DNA of 64,000 nucleotides from Chryseobacterium taiwanense. Its GTDB lineage: Bacteria; Bacteroidota; Bacteroidia; Flavobacteriales; Weeksellaceae. A program made the translations under genes and the position numbers. Each line of letters starts with the position of its first letter. Within the stretch, counting starts at the first letter, position 1. The stretch is taken from assembly GCF_000813825.1 (NCBI RefSeq), contig NZ_JWTA01000005.1, forward strand, positions 434,001 to 498,000, written 5' to 3'. The notes under the pieces are model-generated. The model saw only the letters and a list, made by a program, of their open reading frames with translations, made no database searches and was not told the origin of the DNA. Positions 1 through 7,860 of the stretch are shown here, one piece after another.

Positions 1-701
1 TTCTCTTTGTTGGAGACAATCTCACTTAAAGTTCCTTTGGTTACTAGTTTTCCTTGGTCAATCACTGCAACATGGTTACAGACGGTTTTTATGACTTCCA
101 TTTCGTGGGTGATCAATAAAATGGTAATTCCCAACCTTTGATTAATATCCCTCAATAACTGTAAAATTGATTGAGTGGTTGCCGGATCGAGGGCACTTGT
201 CGCTTCGTCACAAAGCAGGAGATAAGGATCATTGGCTAAAGCTCTTGCAATCGCAACTCTTTGTTTTTGTCCGCCCGAAAGACTTTTAGGATAATCATTG
301 GCTTTATCTTTCAGACCAACGATTTTCAACAGCTCATTGACTTTTTGATGGATTTCCGTTTTATTAACATGATCCAGTTCTAATGGGAGAGCAATATTTT
401 CAAAAACTGTTCTTGAAGAAAGAAGGTTAAAATGTTGGAAGATCATTCCTATTTTTTTTCTTTCGCTGGCTAATTGTTTGGAATTTAATTTAGTGAAATC
501 TTTTCCATTGATGATGATTTCACCATTATCCGGTTTTTCAAGAAGATTCACCGTTCGGATTAAGGTACTTTTTCCCGCTCCTGAAAATCCGATGATTCCA
601 ACAATGTCGCCTTTTTCAATAGTCAGGCTTACATTATCCAGTGCTTTAAAAGACTGTTTTTTCTGGTGAAAAGTTTTTGAAATGTTCTTTATCTCTATCA
701 T
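1..701 (-). CDS. metN: Methionine ABC transporter ATP-binding protein MetN (3' end cut by window edge)
   Basis: ATPase that powers methionine import together with a MetI permease and MetQ lipoprotein. I translated it from the ATG at 701: Walker [10 protein letters not shown] (about residues 38-46), the ABC signature [15 protein letters not shown], Walker [13 protein letters not shown] and the switch histidine in LLITHE are all present. This MetN-like D-loop and the sequence through [11 protein letters not shown] fit the family well. About 233 residues are visible; the C-terminal NIL/ACT-like methionine-sensing domain lies outside the window, so its presence is unknown. It is preceded on the same strand by a Met/Cys-rich leader peptide and a strong terminator, which agrees with methionine-responsive control. 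Confidence 0.93.
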   Translation of the reverse strand, partial: MIEIKNISKTFHQKKQSFKALDNVSLTIEKGDIVGIIGFSGAGKSTLIRTVNLLEKPDNGEIIINGKDFTKLNSKQLASERKKIGMIFQHFNLLSSRTVFENIALPLELDHVNKTEIHQKVNELLKIVGLKDKANDYPKSLSGGQKQRVAIARALANDPYLLLCDEATSALDPATTQSILQLLRDINQRLGITILLITHEMEVIKTVCNHVAVIDQGKLVTKGTLSEIVSNKE

Positions 702-720
702 TCTGATATTATTCTTAGTA

Positions 721-754
721 AACAAAAAAGGCTCTACAACGTGGTAGAGCCTTT
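721..754 (-). terminator. Attenuator terminator between leader peptide and metN
   Basis: On the minus strand an 11-bp perfect stem (AAAGGCTCTAC pairing with GTAGAGCCTTT, loop CACGTT) is followed by six T residues. It lies only 20 nt before the metN ATG, so it must be bypassed for metN expression. The T-run is on the minus side only, so it does not serve a plus-strand gene. Confidence 0.85.
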
Positions 755-779
755 AAAAATATGTCATATAAAAGTAAGT

Positions 780-878
780 TCAACCACAGCAATTTCGTAA
801 TTCAGGCATACAGCAATACATCATCATAGTATTGATGGTATGCTTTTTAATGGATTGATTTCTAAAATTCGATTTCAT
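780..878 (-). CDS. Met/Cys-rich leader peptide of metN (32 aa)
   Basis: Small ORF with ATG at 878 and TGA at 782-780. The 32-residue product contains three consecutive methionines (residues 18-20), then YCCM, and ends NCCG: 5 Met including the start and 4 Cys among 32 residues. It sits between a TAnnTTTG promoter box and the attenuator terminator. A hairpin (806-843) covers the Met/Cys codons, and the last codons (UGUGGUUGA) can pair with UCUACCACG in the terminator's 5' arm and loop in 8 of 9 positions. The layout is that of a ribosome-stalling leader peptide that senses charged tRNA-Met or tRNA-Cys. The coding role is inferred; it is too short for homology by eye. Confidence 0.7.
   Translation of the reverse strand: MKSNFRNQSIKKHTINTMMMYCCMPELRNCCG
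806..843 (-). promoter_or_regulatory. RNA hairpin over the Met/Cys codons of the metN leader
   Basis: GCATAC (806-811) pairs with GTATGC (838-843), and CAATAC on the minus strand pairs with GTATTG, giving a two-part stem around the ATGATGATG methionine run. It probably forms the pause or protector hairpin of the attenuator (inference). Confidence 0.6.
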
Positions 879-905
879 TTTATTTTAATGTCCTGATTAC
901 GGTTG

Positions 906-913
906 CAAATATA
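906..913 (-). promoter_or_regulatory. -7 promoter box for the metN leader transcript
   Basis: TATATTTG on the minus strand matches the Bacteroidota TAnnTTTG -7 element, 28 nt upstream of the leader ATG at 878. No clear -33 TTG is seen; the inverted repeat at 931-951 occupies that region. Confidence 0.6.
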
Positions 914-930
914 AGGGATAAATTTTTATT

Positions 931-951
931 AGTCCACTAAAAAAGTAGACT
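931..951. promoter_or_regulatory. Inverted repeat overlapping the metN promoter -33 region
   Basis: AGTCCACT, 5 A residues, AGTAGACT: 8-bp half-sites with one mismatch. It lies 18 nt upstream of the -7 box, where a repressor or activator would act. The regulator is unknown. Confidence 0.4.
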
Positions 952-1088
952 TTTTTGTAAATAATTTTGGATTGAAATTTAAATATTTGAAAATCAGTTA
1001 TTTGTATTTGTTTTTTTCCTGTTGCTAAAAAATGCTAAAACTTTGGTCGAAATTATCATAGATCATGATGTAATTTTGAGAGAGGTCA

Positions 1089-1096
1089 TAACTTTG
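1089..1096 (+). promoter_or_regulatory. -7 promoter box for the GNAT gene
   Basis: TAACTTTG matches TAnnTTTG, 22 nt before the ATG at 1118. It decides the start, since the in-frame upstream ATG at 1022 would lie before the promoter. Confidence 0.6.
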
Positions 1097-1117
1097 TTAT
1101 TATTAAAAATTAAAACA

Positions 1118-1414
1118 ATGGAAAGAACAGAAGTAGTCTTAGGAAACGTAAGGGGAGAAGTTCAACTTTTCTCAGACGACAATAAAGCAGGAAAAATGGA
1201 TATTTCAGTCATTGGAAACAAGCTGACTGTTTACCATACAGAAGTGAATCCTGAATATGAAGGAAGAGGATTTGCAAAATTATTACTGGAAAAACTGGTT
1301 TCTTATGCCAGAGAAAATGATTTAATGATCGTTCCGTTATGTCCTTACGTTCATGCTCAGTTCAAGCGTCATCCGGAAGAATATAATGATGTTTGGTTCA
1401 AAGAAACATTGTAA
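1118..1414 (+). CDS. Small GNAT-family N-acetyltransferase (98 aa, YjdJ/NATD1 type)
   Basis: Minimal GCN5-like acetyltransferase. The acetyl-CoA loop reads VNPEYEGRGFAKLLLEKL (EGRG-x-A), followed by LPLCPY-like strands (VPLCPYVHAQFKRHPEEY), the hallmark of the short YjdJ/NATD1 subfamily. Start: I chose the ATG at 1118 (MERTEVV) because the -7 box at 1089-1096 lies between it and the upstream ATG at 1022, and the 32 extra residues do not look like the family. The substrate cannot be told. It ends 44 nt before the pirin fusion gene and may be co-transcribed with it. Confidence 0.82.
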   Translation: MERTEVVLGNVRGEVQLFSDDNKAGKMDISVIGNKLTVYHTEVNPEYEGRGFAKLLLEKLVSYARENDLMIVPLCPYVHAQFKRHPEEYNDVWFKETL

Positions 1415-1458
1415 GAATCTGAATTTTAATTTTAATTGTAACTCTTAATTCGTCTGAA

Positions 1459-2487
1459 ATGAAAATGCTTAATTTCTTAGTCCTCGGAAAAAATCAAGAA
1501 ATTCTTGATGTATTAAAAAGAATTATAGAAAAAAATGAAGGCTGGAAAGCTGAACTCTTAAGCTCCGAAAATAAAGCGTATGATTATATTCGCAACAATA
1601 AAGTGGATATTGTCTTGCTGAGTTCTGGCTTGGAAGATCAGTTTGAACAAGATATTAAAAGGTTTTGTGAAAATTTGGATCAGGAAATTAAGGTAATAGA
1701 GCATTACGGAGGTGGAAGCGGATTACTGAAAAGTGAAGTGAATATTGCTTTTTCCCAAGCTGACGAAATTAAAAATGTTTTGCATAAAGCTGATTCCAGA
1801 GGGAAGTCGGAAAATGATTGGCTGAAAAGTGAAAAGACTTTTAGTTTTGGCGACTACTATGATCCTGAAAGAATTCAGTTTGGAGCCTTGAGAGTACTTA
1901 ATGATGACACGGTGGAAGCGGGAAGAGGATTTGGAGTTCATCCCCACGATAATATGGAAATTATAAGCATTCCTCTTGAAGGCTGTTTGGAGCATGAAGA
2001 CAGTTTAGGGAATAAAGTGACTATAAAAAGTGGTGAAATTCAGGTGATGAGTGCCGGAACCGGAGTGATGCACAGTGAATTCAGTAAAAATGAAGAAGGT
2101 TTGGTAAAGTTTCTTCAAATCTGGATCTATCCCAACAAAAGAAATGTTGTTCCAAGATACGATCAGATTACATTAGACAAAACAAAAAGCAAAAACAAGT
2201 TTCAGCAAATTCTTTCTCCTAACACCGATGATGAAGGAGTTTGGATTTATCAGGATGCATGGTTTCATTTAGGAAATTTTGAAAATAATATAGAAACCCA
2301 TTATCAGATTAAGAAAAAAGGAAATGGTATTTATGCCTTTATCATTAAGGGAAGTGCAGAAATTGGCGGTCATAAACTGGAAGAAAGAGACGGCTTCGGA
2401 GTTTGGGATATTTCAGATGTAAATATTAAAATAACCTCAGAAAATACGGAGATTCTTTTAATGGAAGTTCCTATGGAAATTAATTAA
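1459..2487 (+). CDS. Pirin-family protein with N-terminal degenerate receiver-like domain (342 aa)
   Basis: Residues about 107-342 form a bicupin pirin of the YhhW/quercetinase type: the putative metal ligands H161, H163 (GFGVHPHDNME), H205 and E207 (GTGVMHSEF) are all in place. Residues 1-105 look like a response-regulator receiver fold (beta1 LNFLVLG, then VDIVLLSSGL), but the acidic pocket is replaced by GKN and the phospho-acceptor Asp by Ser, so it should not be phosphorylated. Typical pirins are about 230-290 residues, so the extra N-terminal domain is real. Role is inferred as a redox- or metal-responsive regulator; the substrate of the cupin is unknown. Followed by a terminator. Confidence 0.8.
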   Translation: MKMLNFLVLGKNQEILDVLKRIIEKNEGWKAELLSSENKAYDYIRNNKVDIVLLSSGLEDQFEQDIKRFCENLDQEIKVIEHYGGGSGLLKSEVNIAFSQADEIKNVLHKADSRGKSENDWLKSEKTFSFGDYYDPERIQFGALRVLNDDTVEAGRGFGVHPHDNMEIISIPLEGCLEHEDSLGNKVTIKSGEIQVMSAGTGVMHSEFSKNEEGLVKFLQIWIYPNKRNVVPRYDQITLDKTKSKNKFQQILSPNTDDEGVWIYQDAWFHLGNFENNIETHYQIKKKGNGIYAFIIKGSAEIGGHKLEERDGFGVWDISDVNIKITSENTEILLMEVPMEIN

Positions 2488-2511
2488 TTTTGTTTTATAA
2501 ATATTGTTGGT

Positions 2512-2538
2512 AAGCTCTCTTTTTTAGGGAGCTTTTTA
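2512..2538 (+). terminator. Terminator after the pirin fusion gene
   Basis: AAGCTCTC pairs with GGGAGCTT (one G-U pair), loop TTTTTTA, then a T-run. It lies between two convergent genes. Confidence 0.7.
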
Positions 2539-2550
2539 TATTTAATTATT

Positions 2551-3399
2551 TTAATCAGTTAACTCCAGTGGATTTATATATTTTTCGTTTTCTTCTTTTT
2601 GTTTTTCCTTTTGTCTTAGAATCTCTTGTCCTTTTATAATTGTTGTTCCAGTGCTTGCAAGTACGCCTGCAACATTAGCATCAACATTTTGTTTGGCTTG
2701 CTTCAATTTTGCCTGTGTTGTTTCCGTAGCTCCCATATATCGGCTTTTTTTAATATTAACTAATTTGCCTTTCAGTTTGGAATTAGGTACAGATCTTACT
2801 ATTTCAAAATCATAATCACCCCTATCATCTGTTATTTTAACAATTAATCCGGGTAATCCACTAAATTTCATCGGGCCATAAGGGAACGGAATTTCGGGAG
2901 AATACCAAGCAGTCCAGTTTCTTCCTTTAAAAGTAACTTCTGCTTTTTTACAATTAATTGTATTGATTATTTTCGTTTCATCCACAAGTTTCCAATTCTT
3001 TATTACCGGCTCTTTATAACTGAGTAATGACATGAATGCTGAATCGTAGTATTGTACATTTTCAGGTGATTGGATAATGGTAAAGTTTAGATTTGTTTTT
3101 GGAATTACGGTACCTTTTTTCCAGCCAATAGTAATGCTTCCATCGGTATTATGTGTTGTTGTACCTGAATTTGTCATTACTGAATCTCCTTTCAGTGATA
3201 CAGCACTTGCAAAAAACGCTCGATTCTCACCTATTTGTAATGAAAAAAGCTCTTCATATCTGTTATCATTTCGGATGTCATATTTTGCTTTTAACTGGTA
3301 GGTAAAGTCGCCACGTAATGTATCTTTATTTGATTGAGCAAAAAATAAAATACTGTAAAATAATATGAATAGTGCTAGTAGTTTTTTGTAGTAAAACAT
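2551..3399 (-). CDS. GLPGLI family secreted protein (282 aa)
   Basis: Starts with a signal peptide (MFYYKKLLALFILFYSILFFAQ) and carries the family-defining motif in FSGLPGLIVKITD about two-thirds along, preceded by the usual WYSPEIPFPYGP segment. GLPGLI proteins are common, mostly uncharacterised envelope or periplasmic proteins of Flavobacteriia. The C-terminal 70 residues are Lys/Gln/Glu-rich and hydrophilic. Convergent with the pirin gene and divergent from the phosphoesterase. No enzymatic function can be given. Confidence 0.85.
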   Translation of the reverse strand: MFYYKKLLALFILFYSILFFAQSNKDTLRGDFTYQLKAKYDIRNDNRYEELFSLQIGENRAFFASAVSLKGDSVMTNSGTTTHNTDGSITIGWKKGTVIPKTNLNFTIIQSPENVQYYDSAFMSLLSYKEPVIKNWKLVDETKIINTINCKKAEVTFKGRNWTAWYSPEIPFPYGPMKFSGLPGLIVKITDDRGDYDFEIVRSVPNSKLKGKLVNIKKSRYMGATETTQAKLKQAKQNVDANVAGVLASTGTTIIKGQEILRQKEKQKEENEKYINPLELTD

Positions 3400-3564
3400 A
3401 AGATAGGAAAGGTTTTTATTATAAAACTGTACTTGCAGTGAAATACTTTTCTCTACAAGTGCTCAAATTTAGATTAGTTGAAATTTATTTACTAGATTAT
3501 TTTTCATTTGTAAAGTAATATTGAAATTAGGAAACAAATATAATAGGATAAGCCGGACGAAAAA

Positions 3565-3604
3565 AAACTCTTAAGAAAACTTCCTTTTTCTTAAGAGTTT
3601 TTTA
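3565..3604. terminator. Bidirectional terminator-like hairpin between divergent genes
   Basis: A 12-bp perfect stem AAACTCTTAAGA / TCTTAAGAGTTT with A-run on the left and T-run on the right, so it could stop transcription both ways. It sits between the 5' ends of two divergent genes, where no coding transcript should end. Confidence 0.6.
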
Positions 3605-3634
3605 TATAGTTTTTTTTGATGTAATTTGTAAAAT

Positions 3635-4381
3635 ATGAAAATACAAATCATAAGCGATTTGCATCAGGAATTTGGATATACGGATTTATCATTTGATAAT
3701 GCCGATGTAGTTGTTTTAGCAGGAGATGTGAATTTAGGAACAAAAGGAATTGATTGGATCAAGACTAAAATTCCTGATAAACCTGTAATTTATGTTCTGG
3801 GAAATCATGAATATTATAAAGGTTCTTATCCAAAAACATTACATAAAATAAAAGAGGCATCGCAAGATTCCAATGTCTTTGTGCTGGAAAACTCTTTTGT
3901 GGATATTGAAGGAATTCGCTTTCATGGAACGACTTTGTGGACTGATTTTTCAATTTTTGGCAACCCAATAGAATATGGAATGATCTGCCAGTCGGTAATG
4001 AACGATTATAAAAAGATAAAACGTGATCCTTCTTATTCCAAAATGAGAACTATAGATATATTTAAGATTCATCAATTATCTAAATTATGGTTACAGGAAA
4101 GTTTAGAAGAAGCAAAAGGAATGAAAAATATTGTAGTGACTCACCATGCTCCCAGTATTCAGTCAGTTACGGAGCAATACAAAAATGATCCCGTTACATC
4201 AGCTTATGCTTCTAATCTTGAAGATTTAATTCAGGAATATCAACCCTTATACTGGATTCATGGTCATATTCATACGCCTTCTGATTATGAAATTGGAGCC
4301 ACAAAAATTATTTGTAATCCACATGGATATATTGATGAAAAATATAATGGCTATGAAAAGGAGCTGATTATAGAAATTTAA
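3635..4381 (+). CDS. Metallophosphoesterase, calcineurin-like (248 aa)
   Basis: All five motifs of the calcineurin-like phosphoesterase fold are present: D8-x-H10 (SDLHQE), GD31 (LAGDVN), GNH (57-58, GNHEYY), VTHHAP and GHIHTP near the C terminus. The protein is cytosolic (no signal peptide) and resembles small bacterial metallophosphatases that act on phosphodiesters or nucleotides. The substrate cannot be predicted. It begins right after a short A/T-rich leader (TAATTTG is a possible -7 box about 10 nt upstream, giving a nearly leaderless mRNA). Spacing to topB is 111 nt. Confidence 0.88.
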   Translation: MKIQIISDLHQEFGYTDLSFDNADVVVLAGDVNLGTKGIDWIKTKIPDKPVIYVLGNHEYYKGSYPKTLHKIKEASQDSNVFVLENSFVDIEGIRFHGTTLWTDFSIFGNPIEYGMICQSVMNDYKKIKRDPSYSKMRTIDIFKIHQLSKLWLQESLEEAKGMKNIVVTHHAPSIQSVTEQYKNDPVTSAYASNLEDLIQEYQPLYWIHGHIHTPSDYEIGATKIICNPHGYIDEKYNGYEKELIIEI

Positions 4382-4492
4382 CTGTTTTTTTCTTCATTTT
4401 CGAATGTCTGATTATTTTGGAATGGAAAGAACAAATTAGCAAAATCCAAAAAAAATCCCGATTTTTGCCCTCTTCTATAATTACGAAAATTC

Positions 4493-6616
4493 ATGAAACT
4501 TTGTATTGCCGAAAAACCCAGTGTTGCCAGAGATATCGCCAAAGTATTGGGTGCTACCACGCCGAAGCAAGGTTATATGGAAGGAAACGGCTATTTTGTG
4601 ACATGGACGTTCGGACATCTTTGTACTCTGAAAGAGCCTCATGATTACGGTCCGCAATACAAAGCCTGGAATTTGTTTTTGTTACCTATTATTCCTAACA
4701 ACTTTGGAATCAAATTAATTCCTAATAAAGGTGTTGAAAACCAGTTTAAAGTCATTGAAAGATTAGTCGAAGAATGTGATGAGGTCATTAACTGCGGGGA
4801 TGCTGGTCAGGAGGGAGAACTGATTCAAAGATGGGTATTGCAGAAAGCAAAATGTAACAAACCAATCCAGAGGTTGTGGATTTCGTCCCTTACCGAAGAA
4901 GCGATAAAAGAAGGTTTTGCAAGTTTAAAACCGGCTGAAGATTACAAAAATCTGTATCTCGCAGGAAATGCAAGAGCCATTGGAGATTGGCTGTTGGGAA
5001 TCAATGCGACCCGACTTTTTACGAAAAAATTCGGCGGAAATAAAGCGGTTCTTTCTATCGGAAGAGTGCAGACGCCTACCTTGGCGATGCTGGTTCAGCG
5101 TCAAAAAGAAATTGATGCCTTTACTACCGAAGAATATTGGGAACTTAAAACCAAATACCGTGACGTAATTTTCAATGCTGCGATCGACCGTTTAAAAACT
5201 TTAGAACGTGCTGAAAAAGGACTGGAATATCTGAAAGTAAATCCTTTTGAGATTGTTTCTTTCGAAATTAAAGAAGGAAAAGAAAAAAATCCGCGACTTT
5301 TCGATTTGACCGGGCTTCAGGTGGAAGCCAACAAAAAATATGGGTATTCTGCAGAAAATACCTTGAATTATATTCAGAGTTTATACGAGAAAAAGCATGT
5401 GACGTACCCGCGTGTTGATACAACATACTTATCCGAAAGTTTATATCCTAAAATAGAAGGAATTTTACGAAAAATGTATTTCTATCAGGATTTAATTTCG
5501 CCTCTGTTGGAAGCTCCGATCCCAAAGTCAAAAGCAGTTTTTGATGACACCAAAGTTACCGATCACCATGCAATTATTCCAACCGAAGTTCCACCGTCTC
5601 AAAATCTGAGTAGGGAAGAAAAACTGATTTATGATTTGATTGCCAAAAGGTTCATTGCTGTTTTCTATCCTGAATGTAAAATTTCGAATACTTTGGTAGA
5701 AGGAAAAGTAGGAACAATTCCTTTCAAAACCAGTGGAAGACAGGTTCTAGAACCGGGTTGGAGAGCGGTATATGCTAAAGAACCCAAAGAAGAATCCAAC
5801 GATAAAGAAAAAGAAAAGGAAGAAGAACAGACGATTCCTGAATTCACGGTTGGAGAAACCGGACCTCATGACCCGATGATTCACCAAGGGAAAACTTCAC
5901 CGCCGAAACCTTACACGGAAGCAACGCTTCTTAGAGCCATGGAAACTGCCGGAAAGCAGGTGGATGATGAAGAACTTCGTGAAATGCTGAAAAATAACGG
6001 AATTGGTAGACCATCAACGCGAGCCAACATTATCGAAACACTTTTCAAACGAAAATATATCGAAAAGAAAAGAAAAAACTTAATTGCCACCCATACCGGA
6101 ATTCAGCTGATCGACACGATCGAAGACGAATTGTTGAAAAGTCCTGAATTGACAGGAGAATGGGAATTAAAACTTCGTAAAATTGAAAGCGGCGAATATG
6201 AAGCCAATCAATTTAAGGAAGAACTGATCCAAATGGTCACAGAACTCACTAAAAAAGTGGTGGACGGAAAAGGAAAAGTGATTACTCTGGAAGAAGAAAA
6301 AGTTGAGGTAAAAGAAAAGAAAAAACGCGAACCAGCTGTTAAAAAAGAACTTCAATCCTGGGAAGAAACCAAATGCCCGAAATGTAAAGAACACCATTTG
6401 ATGAAAGGAAAAACCGCTGTCGGTTGCTCTGATTTTAAAAACTGTGGCTTTAAGGTAAATTTTGAAATCTTTGGTAAGAAACTTTCTGATAAACAATTGA
6501 TGGATTTAGTACTGAAAGGCAAAACATCAAAATTAAAAGGATTCAGTACACATCCGGAAAGTGTGACGGAAGGCGTTTTATCCTTTAATGATCAGTTTAG
6601 CGTCATTATTTCTTAA
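4493..6616 (+). CDS. topB: DNA topoisomerase III (707 aa)
   Basis: Type IA topoisomerase that cuts and passes single strands, resolving recombination and replication intermediates. The TOPRIM domain starts at once (CIAEKPSVARD, catalytic E7) and has the acidic motif GDAGQEGELIQRW. The active-site tyrosine is Y305 in VTYPRVDTTYLSE, followed by the GIGRPSTRA motif. A C-terminal zinc-finger-like module holds CPKC ... C ... C (KCPKCKEHHLMKGKTAVGC region), and a short conserved tail follows. A charged KEK/EEE insert lies before the PEFTVGE segment. Length fits the family. A terminator follows 20 nt downstream. Confidence 0.95.
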   Translation: MKLCIAEKPSVARDIAKVLGATTPKQGYMEGNGYFVTWTFGHLCTLKEPHDYGPQYKAWNLFLLPIIPNNFGIKLIPNKGVENQFKVIERLVEECDEVINCGDAGQEGELIQRWVLQKAKCNKPIQRLWISSLTEEAIKEGFASLKPAEDYKNLYLAGNARAIGDWLLGINATRLFTKKFGGNKAVLSIGRVQTPTLAMLVQRQKEIDAFTTEEYWELKTKYRDVIFNAAIDRLKTLERAEKGLEYLKVNPFEIVSFEIKEGKEKNPRLFDLTGLQVEANKKYGYSAENTLNYIQSLYEKKHVTYPRVDTTYLSESLYPKIEGILRKMYFYQDLISPLLEAPIPKSKAVFDDTKVTDHHAIIPTEVPPSQNLSREEKLIYDLIAKRFIAVFYPECKISNTLVEGKVGTIPFKTSGRQVLEPGWRAVYAKEPKEESNDKEKEKEEEQTIPEFTVGETGPHDPMIHQGKTSPPKPYTEATLLRAMETAGKQVDDEELREMLKNNGIGRPSTRANIIETLFKRKYIEKKRKNLIATHTGIQLIDTIEDELLKSPELTGEWELKLRKIESGEYEANQFKEELIQMVTELTKKVVDGKGKVITLEEEKVEVKEKKKREPAVKKELQSWEETKCPKCKEHHLMKGKTAVGCSDFKNCGFKVNFEIFGKKLSDKQLMDLVLKGKTSKLKGFSTHPESVTEGVLSFNDQFSVIIS

Positions 6617-6635
6617 TATCAAAATATATAAAACA

Positions 6636-6668
6636 TAAAAAGGAACGGCTTAAGCTGTTCCTTTTTTT
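6636..6668 (+). terminator. Terminator after topB
   Basis: AAAAAGGAAC-GGCTTAAGCT-GTTCCTTTTT with seven T residues. Also usable by the convergent monooxygenase gene on the minus strand (A-run on the left). Confidence 0.8.
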
Positions 6669-6669
6669 A

Positions 6670-7836
6670 TTATTCATGAGGTGCGTTGAAAAAATTCAGC
6701 ATATTTTCAAGAGCATTTTCCGCATGCATCAGTTCTCCGTTATCAAGAGATTCTTTGGCAATGAGAGCAGCTCTTTTTCGCATCTGGATTTCATAGGTGG
6801 AAATAGCTTCCTGTAAAGTTTTGTGTTGATCTGATGTTAAGCATTCACTCAATTCCAGTGCATCCAGCATGGCCATATTTACCCCTTCTCCGGCAAACGG
6901 AGGCATTACGTGAGCCGCGTCTCCGATCATCGTTACATTGGATTGAGCTTCCCAGGTCTGATCAAAAGGAATACAGTAAATAGGACGAGGAATGAATGGT
7001 GTTTCAGCATTTTCAAACAATTCAAACCAAATAGAATTCCATTCCGGATAGGTAGATTTGAACCAGTTCAGCATTTGAACTTTATCACTGTAGTTTAATC
7101 CACTGTTTACAGCCCAATTTTCATTCGTTTTCAAGCTTGCATAAAAACCAATGTCGCCGTTTCCTTTTTGCCCCATCAGGAGATTTTTCTCATTTCCGAA
7201 AACCATTATTTTACCCCCTTTCAATAAGGCATTAACTTTTGGAGCATTCTCTTTTGCCTGCAGAATATTTCCTTCAAGCATCGTGATACCGGTATAGAAA
7301 GCCTTAATATTAGTGATATAAGGGCGGATTTTTGAATTGGCTCCATCACAGGCAATAACAATATCGGCATACGTTGTTGTTTTGTTTTTGAAATGGAGAA
7401 GCCATCCTTCATTCTGTTTCTCCATAGAAACGAAGTGGCTGTCCCAGACTACTGTTTCCGGCTGTAAAGATTCCAGTAAGATTTTTCTTAAGGTACCACG
7501 ATCGATTTCCGGACGAAAATGCTGATGTCCGAAATCTTCTTCAGGTTTGTCTTCGTGGTCGCTGAAAAATATTTCCGCATTTTCATTCATGATAAGTTCT
7601 CTGTCGGCTCCTACAAGATAATTCTGTTTGAATTCTTCCAGCAGATCTGCTTTACGGATTGCGGCCAATCCTGAGTTGTCATGAAGATCGAGAGGAGCCC
7701 CCTGAATTCGGGCATTTTTATTAAGATCCCTTTCAAATACTTTTACGTCGGCACCTTTTAATTGTAATAGTCTTGCTAATGTTAATCCTCCAGGACCACC
7801 GCCAACAATGGCAATTGATTTATTATTGATAAGCAT
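6670..7836 (-). CDS. Tet(X)-like FAD-dependent monooxygenase (388 aa)
   Basis: Class A flavoprotein hydroxylase. It shows the Rossmann GxGxxG (IVGGGPGGLTLARLL, residues 10-24), the FAD/NADPH motif CDGANSKIR (163-171) and the second FAD motif GDAAHVMPPFAGEGVN (305-320). The last motif and the 388-residue length match Tet(X) tetracycline-inactivating enzymes closely. From memory of Tet(X2), however, the substrate-contacting His/Gly pair (HFG) appears as GFY here, so tetracycline may not be the substrate. It is 24 nt downstream of an AraC-type regulator on the same strand, probably co-transcribed. What it oxidises is unknown. Confidence 0.85.
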   Translation of the reverse strand: MLINNKSIAIVGGGPGGLTLARLLQLKGADVKVFERDLNKNARIQGAPLDLHDNSGLAAIRKADLLEEFKQNYLVGADRELIMNENAEIFFSDHEDKPEEDFGHQHFRPEIDRGTLRKILLESLQPETVVWDSHFVSMEKQNEGWLLHFKNKTTTYADIVIACDGANSKIRPYITNIKAFYTGITMLEGNILQAKENAPKVNALLKGGKIMVFGNEKNLLMGQKGNGDIGFYASLKTNENWAVNSGLNYSDKVQMLNWFKSTYPEWNSIWFELFENAETPFIPRPIYCIPFDQTWEAQSNVTMIGDAAHVMPPFAGEGVNMAMLDALELSECLTSDQHKTLQEAISTYEIQMRKRAALIAKESLDNGELMHAENALENMLNFFNAPHE

Positions 7837-7860
7837 AATTTTAAATTTTATGCTGCAAAA

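Noticed and set aside
1022..1117. Upstream in-frame extension of the GNAT gene
   Set aside because: The -7 box TAACTTTG lies downstream of ATG 1022, and the extra residues do not fit the family.
4417..4644. 75-codon ORF overlapping the start of topB
   Set aside because: Out of frame with topB, which has a clear N-terminal TOPRIM motif from 4493.
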